The notes below the pieces were generated by a model. It searched no databases. It had not been told where the DNA came from and was given only the letters and a program-made list of their open reading frames with translations. Source: Thecamonas trahens ATCC 50062 (lineage: Eukaryota; Apusozoa; Apusomonadida; Apusomonadidae). Taken from it: a stretch of 64,000 nt of DNA. Location: assembly GCF_000142905.1 (NCBI RefSeq), contig NW_013657659.1, forward strand, positions 157,438 to 221,437, written 5' to 3'. The translations under genes were made by a program, and so were the position numbers. Positions 42,687-53,141 of this stretch are shown piece after piece. Within the stretch, counting starts at the first letter, position 1. Every line of letters begins with the position of its first letter.

Positions 42687-43451
42687 ATGACGACATACTC
42701 TTGTGGAACACTTACAGGAAACTGGTACGAGGACAGGCTGCACGACGACCCTGTGGGGCGCTCGAAGCGGGCGCCGTTGCCCTCGGTCCCCTACACCCGG
42801 GCCCACCCCAAGCCACCGCCGCCGACACTCTCGCTGCCCGACGGGGGCTTCCGGGAGTACACCTCGACGTCAGCTTCTACATACACAGCAGATGTCCATG
42901 TCAATGTCACCCGGGGCCCAGTGAGGGTTGCTACCGGTCGTCCATTCGTCGAGGCCGACGCCGTCCTCCGCCATCTCGAGCTTCGCCGCGCCGCAGAGGC
43001 TGCCGAGGTCACCGCGCCGCTCGGCGATCTGCCGTCGGCGCCGGTCGATGCCACTGCGGCCGAAGCCAATGAGGACCGCTGGATTTCTTCCTCGCACGCA
43101 GCCCATGGCGGTGCTGCGGGGCTTGCCGCCTCGCACGTCGCCTTCCGCCCAGCGCTGCGCGTCCGCGATCCCTACGCCACCCGCAACCCACTGGCGACCG
43201 ACGACGCCGTTGCGGGAACGGTCATCGTCGAGGGCGGCGAGCGGATTCGCGGCAAGAAGCATGTGTTCGATGGCAACCCAGCCGCGCCTGAGCCTGTCGG
43301 CATGCGCTCGGTCGTCGTTCGTGACGCCCGCGTTGCTTGCGGCACCGTCCCGTACCCAAAGCCCACTGCCGCCATCATGGAACGGCTTCCCGAGGAGCAG
43401 TACCACAAGGACAAGATTAGCACGTGGATGGACTATGAGGGCAATGTCTAA
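42687..43451 (+). CDS. Probable axonemal protein with a YS-LTGNW-E-R start (CFAP107-like)
   Basis: 254 residues, one exon. The protein opens MTTYSCGTLTGNWYEDRLHD. Human CFAP107, a microtubule-inner protein of cilia, has a very similar YS-x3-LTGNW-xE-x-R motif near its start, as I remember it. The remainder is Pro/Ala-rich with short motifs (FREYTSTSAS, KISTWMDYEGNV) and no globular domain I know. Many ciliary inner proteins look like this: extended chains with Tyr/Trp anchor motifs that thread through tubulin lattices. A ciliary role would fit a flagellate. The call rests on one short motif, so it is tentative. Confidence 0.5.
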   Translation: MTTYSCGTLTGNWYEDRLHDDPVGRSKRAPLPSVPYTRAHPKPPPPTLSLPDGGFREYTSTSASTYTADVHVNVTRGPVRVATGRPFVEADAVLRHLELRRAAEAAEVTAPLGDLPSAPVDATAAEANEDRWISSSHAAHGGAAGLAASHVAFRPALRVRDPYATRNPLATDDAVAGTVIVEGGERIRGKKHVFDGNPAAPEPVGMRSVVVRDARVACGTVPYPKPTAAIMERLPEEQYHKDKISTWMDYEGNV

Positions 43452-43504
43452 CGCTGCCGGGATGCGATAAACGAGCCGGTCTGTCCGACAAAGCCATGCA
43501 TGAT

Positions 43505-45115
43505 TTAATGATGGTCAGCCTCGTTGTCGTCGATCTTGACGCCAATCGCAAAGTGTGCCGCAACCAGAGGGGACGAGTACTGGCTGTCGTCGTCTCTTCC
43601 GCCGTTGCGGCTGCCACCCCGCCGCGGCGCCGCGGGGTACACCACCAGCGCGACGTGCGGCTCCGACGGCGGCGCAACCGCCGCAAACGCCGGAGTGTTA
43701 GGCAGAGCCATGCCCGGACGCCAGGTCTGCAGCGGGCCGTTGCGCCCGCTCCGCCGCGGCGCAGGAATCGCGGACCGCGTCAGCGTGCCCACCACGCGTG
43801 CCGACGCCATATCGCGGTCCAGGTGCGCACCGCTCGCCGCGCTTCTGCCGCGGCGGGAAGCTGCACCGGAATGGCTACTTGCCTGCCCCGAGCCCGTCGC
43901 CAGTGGTGCCTCTTCGTACGGCGCAAAGTTGCGAAGCCGCAGCACGTAGCCGAGGAAGCAGTAGAGGCCAAGTTCTAGAAGTTCGGCAAGGAGCGCGGTG
44001 ATCCACGGGTAGTGGGAAAAAGCAAAGACGGCGACGATCGAGACAAGGACCCGGGCAACAATAAAGTACACCAGAGCCGACTGAAGCCAGCGGAACATGA
44101 GGAGCTTGTGGTTAATGGGCGTGGTTATCGGGTCGATGTTGCCCGACTCGACCGTCAGCAGCTGGAGCCGGACCGTGCGGATGTTGTCCGCGAGCGCCGA
44201 AAATGCAGCCCGCAGCAGCATGACGTACACAATGACCACGATAAACAAGTAGTACGAGTGCGAGTACGTGTCAAACACCGTGGTCGCCGCGAGAATGGCG
44301 GTGCATGCCCAGAGCATCCGCTGCATCGGCTGCGGTAGCGCTGCAAGCGTGATGCACCAGCCCATGGCATAGAGGAGCACCAGCGCGAGGAAGAGGCAGC
44401 GGCACGCCACCAGCGCCGCATAGTACACCAAGTCCAATCGCGTCTCGGTCACCCCAAACCGCGACAAATGCGTCCAGTACCACGCTGCCACCAACGCCCA
44501 CACAATCTTGGCCGCACCGAGCGCACCCACCACCGAGTTGAGCCCAATCGGCCGGTTCCAGTGCACGATGCGGTTGCCAGCCCACGCCACAAACGCCACG
44601 CACCACACCGCTGCCATCCATGTGTACATGCTCGGCATGGGTATGTAGCCAAACGAGAGGTGCTCGCCGCCCGGATTGACAAACACATACGCAAAGTGGA
44701 CCGACGCCGATGACGCCTCGCAGTTGCCCAGTAGCGCATAGTACACATTCTTCTCAGTCATCACCATGTCCATCGCATATGATCCGTTGGCCACCGGCGC
44801 GTTGATGGTGCACTGCACCTCATCGCCGCCGTCGCAGAGTGCGCCGACCGAGCCAAACTCGCGGTTGATGCGAGCCACTTGCTGGTCGGTGCAGAAGAGG
44901 AACCGCAGGCCATGCGCCTCGTTTGCAGAGTATGTCAGCCATAGCTGAGCCCGTCCACCAGCCAGAAAGCCAAACGGTTCCGAGTTGCGGTTGAGTTCCA
45001 CGAATCGACGCGGCGAAAGCTGGACCGACCGAGCCTCGCGCTCGCCAGCCACTCCGCCCACCACCACCACCGCCACCACCGCCACCACCGCAACCACCCA
45101 CACGTCCCACCGCAT
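43505..45115 (-). CDS. GOST-family (lung seven-transmembrane) Golgi protein
   Basis: 536 residues from the ATG at 45115. A signal peptide (WVVAVVAVVAVVVVGGVAG) precedes a lumenal domain of about 170 residues with four Cys. The segment GNCEASSASVHFAYVFVNPG, followed by GEHLSFGYIP, matches the junction into the first helix of the GPR107/GPR108/TMEM87 family. Seven membrane helices follow to about residue 405, then a Ser/Arg-rich cytoplasmic tail of 130 residues. These proteins sit in the Golgi and endosomes and are thought to help cargo recycling or ion flow. The exact subfamily is not clear. The stop is 54 bp from the stop of the oppositely oriented axonemal-type gene. Confidence 0.85.
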   Translation of the reverse strand: MRWDVWVVAVVAVVAVVVVGGVAGEREARSVQLSPRRFVELNRNSEPFGFLAGGRAQLWLTYSANEAHGLRFLFCTDQQVARINREFGSVGALCDGGDEVQCTINAPVANGSYAMDMVMTEKNVYYALLGNCEASSASVHFAYVFVNPGGEHLSFGYIPMPSMYTWMAAVWCVAFVAWAGNRIVHWNRPIGLNSVVGALGAAKIVWALVAAWYWTHLSRFGVTETRLDLVYYAALVACRCLFLALVLLYAMGWCITLAALPQPMQRMLWACTAILAATTVFDTYSHSYYLFIVVIVYVMLLRAAFSALADNIRTVRLQLLTVESGNIDPITTPINHKLLMFRWLQSALVYFIVARVLVSIVAVFAFSHYPWITALLAELLELGLYCFLGYVLRLRNFAPYEEAPLATGSGQASSHSGAASRRGRSAASGAHLDRDMASARVVGTLTRSAIPAPRRSGRNGPLQTWRPGMALPNTPAFAAVAPPSEPHVALVVYPAAPRRGGSRNGGRDDDSQYSSPLVAAHFAIGVKIDDNEADHH

Positions 45116-45408
45116 CACACGCCGTGTCCTTGCTCGCTCGCTCCTTGCTCGTACTTGCTGCCAGTGGCGCCTATCTCCCCCCCGTCTCGTGCGCCTGCGT
45201 CAAGTGTGCTCCCCGAGAGGACGCCTACATTCCCTGTCGCCTTTGGTCGTCATGGCGACGCGTTCCGTGGTCGCTGTTGGGTATTGGTGATGGAAACCGG
45301 GATTGAATGGAACGCAGCCGCCGCCGCCGCCCACGGCATGTTGACGACGGTCACGTGCGCATGCGCGTGCGCGGGTGCTGCTTTTATCACAACTTTGGGC
45401 ACTTTCGA

Positions 45409-48400
45409 TTAGCTCGAGGCTGTACTCGAGGATGTGCTCGAGGATGTGCTCGCGGATGTGCTGCTCGCTGCGGCTCCAGGCTGACCAGAGGGCGTGTCGA
45501 GCGGGAGGAGCGCGACGGAGAAGGCCGACGAGGCCGGGACGAGATCGACGGTCGACCCGGAAGGTGCGAGGGCACGGGTTGGGCTCGCCTCCTCGCGGAT
45601 CGACCACACTCGCTCGAGCGCGGTCTGGTCGACCCAGTCGGCGCCCTCCTTGTCGAGCATGGACCAGAACCGGGTCTGCGCCAGATCGACCGCCTCGCGT
45701 TGCCGCCGCCCCAGCAGCTCGCGGACGAGTCCGAACAGGAGCGCAAGGCAGCCGAGCACAACCATGATGATCGAGAAGACCATGAGCACATCGCGCGAGG
45801 TGGCCGACGGGAATCGGTCGGCATAAAACGCAAAACCGAGAAGGAGGAGCGTTGAGAGCACGAGGTCGATCTGGATCGAGACGACGTTGTAGACCGGGAG
45901 GTAGTACGGCTCCCACCGGACCTCCACAAAGGCAAAACCGAGAAAGACAACAAGCAGGCCGCCCACGAGCCAGAGCTGCAGGTCCGAGAAGAAGAGCGAG
46001 ACAACCACAATGAGCAGCCGCTTGCCCAGCAGCACAATTTCCATGTAGAAGAACCGCCGCTTGTAGAGCTTGTACAGCGAGCCGTACCGCGCGAGTACGG
46101 TCTCATCGGTGAAGAGCCCGTCGCGCTGAGTGTAAAGCACGTACGCCATGTACGCCGGAACCGCCACCACGTACAAAAGTACGCCAAGGATGCCGGCTGG
46201 GAGCAGCGACCACCATCCGTCGACGTAGCACCGCTCACCCAGGTCGGCGTCGAGGTGAAAGTCGCCGTTCGGGAGCTGCGTGCAGTCAAAGAGAATGAGC
46301 GCAGATCGAGAGAGCGGGATGTACGCCAGCGGGCCGAGGGTGAAGAGTACGCCTTCGAGCAGTCGCGAGAGGGGCAGCGTCGTCCCGTCGTCGGCTCGCC
46401 CCACCCCGAGCAGCCGCAGCACAAACCAACAGAGAACAAGAACCACAATCATGACCAGCGGCCACACAAGGCCGAGGTAGTACTTGGCCGCAAACGTGGT
46501 GAGCGTGCACTCGGTCGCAAAAAGCGACATGTCCATGTTGAGCGCATTAAACGCAGAGAGCGAGTCGCGCGTCTGCGACGGCCAGCTCAGCTGGACTGTG
46601 CCCAGCACGCCCAAAATCTGCAGAAAGAGCAGGCCCATCGAGAGCGAGTACGGCACTGACCGGGAACGATCGGTCCGCGCGTCGCGCTTCTCCTCAAACT
46701 CGGCCTCCCCCCCGCTCTCGCCATCACGCACCGTGCCCTTCCCGCCCAGGCCCTTGACTCGGACCAGCGCCGCGCCCGACTTGCGGTGGCCGATCGCAAG
46801 GTAGCCCGCAAAGCAAAAGGCAACGACAAAGACTGCGACGCAGACAAAGCCAAACAGGCCGCCGGAGCCGGCAGGGCACTTTTGGCACCGCCGCGACGGG
46901 TCGGAGTAGTAGCCGTCGAGACAGCGGGTACACATGTACCCGCTGTATCCATTGTTGCACACTTCGGTGCCACCCGAGCACGCTGACGGTCTCCGGCACG
47001 CCGCAAACGCCGCGCTCCCGCCCGGATTCGTCACGTCGTAGAAGCCATCGCTAGCTACCGGCGCCGCCGTTCCGCCGGCGCACACGCCGCCATCCGGGCA
47101 TGGCAAGCAGCGCGTGTCCGGCAGCGCGTCCGGTGTGTAGAACGTCGCCTGGCAAACACAAGCCTCGGTCGCGTTGTCTCGCCCCACCGAGACCTGGACC
47201 TGGTTTGCATCGCACGTCACGCACACGCCGCCACGGAGGAAGAATCCCTCCGAGCACACAAGCTCCGGCTCACACGGTGCGAGCGAGATGTTGGCCGAAA
47301 GCGTGCCCTCCTGGCACACACCGCACACCACGGCGTCTTCCGGCCGCGAGACCCGACCCGACCCGACTGGACACGCCGTGACAAGGACCTGGAGCGAGCC
47401 GGAGAGGTTAGTGTCCGACTCGATCTTAGCCGTCAGCTCAACTGCCACAGAGCCCGAGTAGTCGGCACCGAAAACCTGTGCGCCGGCTCCGAGCGACACC
47501 AGGGAGACCGCCGCCTCGGGGAACGCCACCCGCTCGCGCGAGAAGAATGCCCGCGGATCGCCGCCGCCCAGCTGGAAGCCAGCAGCCGCCGTCGCCGGCG
47601 CCAGCGTCACCTCAAGCACCAGCGACTTGTCGATGACGGGCGAGCCCAGCGCGTCATAGCCACGGAACGCCAGATCCTGCCCCACAGGCACACCGCTTGG
47701 CTTGGAGAGTACGGCTGTGGTCGACGCAGACTCGACCCGAGCCAGCGGCGTGCCCATGACGCGACCGTAGAGCGCGGCAAGACTCCCGTCGCCAACCATG
47801 CTCGCCATGCCCGCGTCGAGGCCGAGCCAAGGCAGGCCCGCAAACGACGGCGTTGAAACCGACCACGAGCTCGCGCTGGCGTCGTCGCTTGCCGCGGAGC
47901 AGGCAAATGCAAAGCCGCCACCAATCTCTGCGCGAGACGACAGCTGTGTCGATGGCACAGCTGCCATGCTGGCAGCCACAGGCACGCCGCAGGTGAAAAG
48001 CGTGCCACCGTAGGCGGCAGCGTTGTCGACAAACACGGCGTCGGTCAGCTTGATGGCGTGAACAGCGGGCCGGGTGAGCGCGCTGGGTCTCCCACTTGCA
48101 GCACGGCTCAGCTCACCTGCCGACCGCGGCAAGTTGGCAGTGACCGAGGCGGCGTCGGTGAACGCGGCTAGTGCCCCACCCCACCTCGCGGTGTTGCGGG
48201 CGAGCGTGGTCCGGGCGAGAACGACAAGCTCCGAGGAGAGCCCTGAGCCACCGTCGGCGGCTCGAAGCGCAACTGCACCGCCACCACCGCTTCCGCCATC
48301 GGCAGTGTTGTCAGATATGTCCGAGTCGTAGACCCGGAGAGCGGCACGGGCGCCGCTCGGGGCAAGGACAAAGAACGCTCCGCCGTCGCGCAGCGCCCGG

Positions 48401-51400
48401 TTGCCGCGGATACGCGAGTGACGCACCACCAGGCTCGAACCATCACCAACCACCGCGGCAAACCACCCACCACCGCAGCAGTGTTGTTCATGGCGTCGAC
48501 GTTGACAAGTTCGGCACTGGCGCCGTCGGCGACCAGCAGTGCGCCGCCATAGCCCGGGAGAATCTGCGCGACTGCACTTGGCGAGACTTCCGACGATGCG
48601 CCACTCACCGCCAGATTGCGAAGAACAAGATGCGAGGAGGCACCAATGACCGAGAGCGCAGTCGTTCCGCGCGGGTCGCCGGGCGCGGTCGTCCCAGCAA
48701 CCAAGTTGATTCCGTCAAGCGTGACGGTGGCTCCACCGACGACCTGGAAAACGTGCCGCCGCGACCCGAGCCGGCCGAGCAGTCGAGGGTGACAGCGCCA
48801 TCGGCCACAAGGTTGACCGAGCGCCGAAGTTGGAGCGCGGTTCCGACACGGCATCCGGTGTAGGTACCGGCCGGGAGGGTGAGCGTCGGCGTGGCGCCAC
48901 CACTACACGCCGGAAACGCCATGTACGCCTTGACGATGCAGTGGATGGTGTAGCCACAGCTAACAACGTCAACGGACGCGACCCGTGATGCATTCCAGGT
49001 CCGAGCGCCGGCATTGAGCGCCGTCGCAAGCTGGCCATGGACAGTGATGGTCCCGCCACGGAATGCAGAAACCTGGTTGACCGCCACCCTGTCGTGCGTG
49101 ACCACGTCGAGCAGGCCATCACCGGTCAGGTCGGTGGCAACAATGGCGGCCGTACCTGAAGAGTACGACCCCGAAATCGGTTCGACAAGTGCCGCTATGG
49201 CAAATCTCCGCTGGGTAGGGCCCGGGGCTGGGCGGTTGAGGAGCAGGTTGATGTACGTCTTGAGGCCGGAGGCGCGGACGATGATGTCGGCAAAGCCGTC
49301 ATTGTCGACGTCACCGACAGTCAGTGGCAGTGCGGTCGCTGGCGAAGCCGCACTCTTGGAGGTCGTCACCACCAGCGGCCGCAAGACGTCGGCGAGGACA
49401 GCGCCCGAAGTGCCAAATGCCACTTCGACCTGACTGGGACCAGCAGCGACCACATCGGGCACGTTGTCGTTGTCAACGTCGGCAATGACAAACGAGGCGA
49501 CGTCAAATGTAAACCCGCTCGGCTTAAAGGCGACAAGAGACGCCTCAGTGACTCCCGGGAACCGGCCGGTCCCGTCGATGTTGCGGGCCACATAAAGGTG
49601 CTTCCCCTGCGCAACCACTATATCTGCTGTGGCGTCACCGTCGATGTCAGCGGCCTGGATCCAGGCCACGTTTGTAGCCGAGCGGTCGATGAGGGTGACG
49701 GTGGCAACATCAGGCTCAAAATGGACCACCGTGACGTTCACAATGGTGTCGCGCGCAGCGACGACAAGCCATGCTGACGTCGCACCAGGTGCCACACCAC
49801 CGGTCTCGACCCAGAGCGGGGTCGACGTAGCGGTACGCAGATGCGCGGCGGTGGTAGCCACCGGTGACGCCGGATCCACTGATGAGAACTGGCCGGTACC
49901 GTCGTTGACCGCAAAGTAAGGATAGCTGCCCGCGAGAGCACGAGATCCATATCGCCGTCGGCGTCAAAGTCAAGAGCAGCGGCATCGATGTAGCCGGCAT
50001 TGACATCCAGCGACGAGAGCACCAGATACGGATCGTTGAAGCCGCCCTGGCCATCACGGGCGAGCGAGAGCCACGCACCACCGTAAATGTCGGGCAGCGC
50101 GTCGCCATTAAAGTCCTCGACCACAAGAGCATCAGACCGGGCGAACACGTTCTGGTGACCGAGCTCTCTGCGATCGGCCATGAGTGGACGAGTGCTGACG
50201 ACAAAGGCGGATGGCGATGATTGGCAGGGCTGCGAGACAACGAGCTCGTCGATGCCGTCCTTGTTGATGTCGGCCACGGCAAGGGCACGGGCGGGCGTGT
50301 TTGGACAGCCCGAGTCAAAACGACTGCGCAGCTCACCATGGAGGGCAAACGCAGGCGCAGCTGTCGATGCCGAGGTGCGGCGGAAGAACGAGCCCTCGCT
50401 GAGCTCACTGCTGCCGACACCGAAAATGTCCTTCACCCCATCGCCGTCAAAGTCGATAGCGACGGCGATGCCGGGCATAGACACGCCACCGGTGTCGATC
50501 GTGAGCGGCTGCGGCGAGTCCCAAGAGCTCGGGCCGAGCTCGCGGATGAGCGTCGGCGGGACTGACAACTGAGTAAAAATGATAAAGTCATGGACCAAGC
50601 CATCACCGTCCATGTCGTCCATAAGAAGTGACCGGGCAAGGCCACCACTGCCAGGGATGACGTTACCGCGGGCAAACATGTCGTCGCCGGGCAAGCCGAG
50701 CGCGATCTCGAGCTGACCATCGGCGAGGAGAATGGCCAGGTCAAGGACGGTGTCACCGTCAAAGTCAGAGAGCACTGCATCGGCGTGGGTGGTCGACCCA
50801 CCGCCCGTGACCTCGAGCGAGGTCACAAAGGTGAACTTTTTGTCAAGCGGAGAGTAGCTGTACACCGCGCCGCCATTAGCATTGATAAACACAGCCTCAA
50901 CGTCTCCGTCCCGGCTGATGTCGTCCACAAACGCCGTCACGCACGGGTTGGAGTTGGCACTCAGCGGCGCGGTGTTGGTCTTGCTGTTAAAGTCGCTCGC
51001 TTCCGCTACCGAGATCACCGACCAGGAGAGGCCATTGCCGTCTGCGTTGGAGTACAGGTACGGCTGGCGGCGCTCGCTAATCGGCGACGGAGGGACACCG
51101 GACGGGTACGAGGCGACGATGACCAAGTCAAGAGTACCAGAGCCGTCAACGTCGGCAACAACAGCACACTCGGCGCTCTCGTAGTCACCCGATGCATCGT
51201 AGCCGCTGGTGAACGAGGGCAAGCCATAGTCATCAAGCGAGGTGAGGCGGAGGTCAAAGCCAAACATGGTTCCCGCCACCACCACATCCTCGATCCCGTC
51301 ACCATTAAAGTCTCCCGTGGCAATGCTGCGGGGGACGTAGCCCGACGGCGCAGGCTCCAGCTGCGGCGTGATCGAGGTTGACCGGGATTCGGTTGCCGCA

Positions 51401-51531
51401 TTGCAAGGGTCGTCCGGAAAGGGGACGGCGTTGGCAGCCGGGGGGGCATAGACAGCCACGAGTGCGAGTGCAAGAACGAGTGTAGGGACCACCATCCGTA
51501 CATGGGCTTTCCTCCCTGTGTCGGTGACCAT
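45409..51531 (-). CDS. Giant VCBS/FG-GAP, beta-helix, Cys-rich polytopic membrane protein (B)
   Basis: One gene broken by three frameshifts (near 49929-49931, 48754-48760 and 48460-48466). Each is repaired by adding one base to a short homopolymer, giving about 2,041 residues. A signal peptide (MVVPTLVLALALVAVYAPPA) is followed by VCBS/FG-GAP repeats to about residue 840 (GDFNGDGIEDVVVAG, DIDGDATADIVVAQG). A Pmp-like beta-helix covers about 890-1190 (GNRALRDGGAFFV). A Cys-rich region covers about 1390-1550 (CNNGYSGYMCTRCLDGYYSD). Eight or so membrane helices at 1557-1943 closely match gene A (CTQLPNGDFHLDADLG, RYGSLYKLYKRRF, EPYYLPVYNVV). It is probably a cell-surface receptor or adhesin. Function is not known. 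Confidence 0.82.
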
Positions 51532-51934
51532 AGTCGCCCAAGGGGGAGGAGATGAGTATACTTATGTTCGCCTGGCTCTGGCAGATGCGGAGGGGGGGGG
51601 GGCGGAAGGACAAGGACGTGGCGCTGTCGCGGGCTGTCGCACGTGGGTCTCGCAAATGCAAAAAACAAATGTCGCCCATCCAGGGATGGTTTGGTGCTAG
51701 GGAAAAATATTGTTGACAAAAAAAGGAGGGGAGAACCGCGGGTGTGCCAGGGCGTGTTTTCGTCAAAGGAGGGGGGGGGGAAGGGGGGATATGATTGTTC
51801 GTTCATGCGCAGGCACCGTTTTCCCGCTCAACAGCTCAACTCAACAACACCCTCGCTAGCTCTCATTGCCTCCAATACTACCTCTACTTCAGTCTACACA
51901 CCTGTCTCACCTATCCTCCTCCCCCTCTGGGGTG
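51532..51934. other. Divergent intergenic region (gene B / mitochondrial carrier)
   Basis: About 0.4 kb between two divergent starts. It contains G-runs at 51591-51602 and 51771-51790, an A-rich patch near 51717-51724 and a CT-rich leader before the carrier ATG. No gene is seen. Both promoters are expected here. Confidence 0.7.
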
Positions 51935-53130
51935 ATGGCAAGCGAGCCGGAGACGGGCTTGGTCTCCATCAAGACAGTTCCGCTCCCTTCATCGGCGTCG
52001 GTCCGGCTTCTCCCGACCTCGACGCTCGCTGCCTGGGGCTCGGTCTATGCTCGCCAAGTTCGGGCGCCATGGGCCGGCGTTCTTGATCACGGCAACCTGC
52101 TGTTCTCGCCGACGACGGTGACGCATTTGACGGCTGGCGCGGTGTCGGGCGCGCTCGCACGGTGCGTCACTGCGCCCATCTCACTCTCCAAGACACGGTT
52201 CCAGATCACCCAGCAGTGCTCGGTGGCCGGCGCAACCGAGGCCTCGGCGCTCAAGGCCTCGCTCAAGGAGCTCGCTGCCGCCGAGGGCCTGCCTGGCCTG
52301 TGGAAGGGCAACACGACAGCGGTGGCACGGATGATCCGTTTATGGGCATCCGATTCGGCGTGTTTGAGGAGATCAAGCTCGCACTGACCCTGCCAGACGA
52401 GTCGGGCGCTGTGGTCTCGACCGGCCTCGCCCCGCCGTCGCCGTTTGGCCCAGTTGAGAAGTTTGCCGCCGGCTCGATCGCTGGCCTCACTGCCGTCCTC
52501 TGCACCTACCCGCTCGACTTGATCAAGGTCTCGCAGATGGTGGCACCGCGCGGGCACCCGCTCGGCTCGTTCTCGTCAGCCATTGCGCTCCACGTGACTG
52601 CGGCCATGCACCCCAACCGCCCGCGGGCCGCGCTGACCCGGGCCACCATCCGCGGCATGTTCCGTGGCCTACTCCCGACATGCATCGGCATTGTGCTCCA
52701 CGACGGTGCAGCCTTTCTTGTGTTTGAGACAGCCAAGGAAGTATGGATTGCGTCCGAGCTGACTCGCGCTACCTCGGTAGCAGAGCTCGCCTTTGGCCAG
52801 CACTTTGTCTTTGGCGCCCTTGCCGGCATGGCTGCCCGCTCGATCTCGCTCCCGTTTGATGTTGTTCGCAAGCGACTCATGGCCCAGCCACTACTGGAGG
52901 CTATGGGCAAGCCCCAGCCGCTCCGCTTCGCCACCATGGCCGCCTGCATCCGCGACACTGTTGCCCACGAGGGCTGGCGCGCATTGTGGCGCGGCCGGGT
53001 CTCCAACCGCATCTCGATGGTCCTCTCGTCGTCCATTACCTTTGCGGTATACGAAAAGGCGAAAAGGGTGCTCGAGGCATGGGTGTATGTGGACGACGAC
53101 TACGACGACCACGCAAGTCGCGACGGTTGA
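51935..53130 (+). CDS. Mitochondrial carrier family (SLC25) protein
   Basis: About 398 residues when one base missing from the CC at 52336-52337 is allowed for; the frame then changes from the one at 51935 to the one ending at 53130, restoring the helix-2 wording VARMI-PFMGIRFGVFEE. Three carrier repeats are visible. Their signature motifs are APISLSKTRF (repeat 1, Asp replaced by Ser), YPLDLIKVSQ (repeat 2) and LPFDVVRKRLM (repeat 3), with GLPGLWKGN, GMFRGLLP and GWRALWRGR as the paired motifs. Carriers exchange metabolites across the inner mitochondrial membrane; the substrate cannot be told here. The ATG follows a CT-rich leader. The stop lies 11 bp from that of the phosphotransferase gene on the other strand. 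Confidence 0.85.
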
Positions 53131-53141
53131 TGCGATACACA

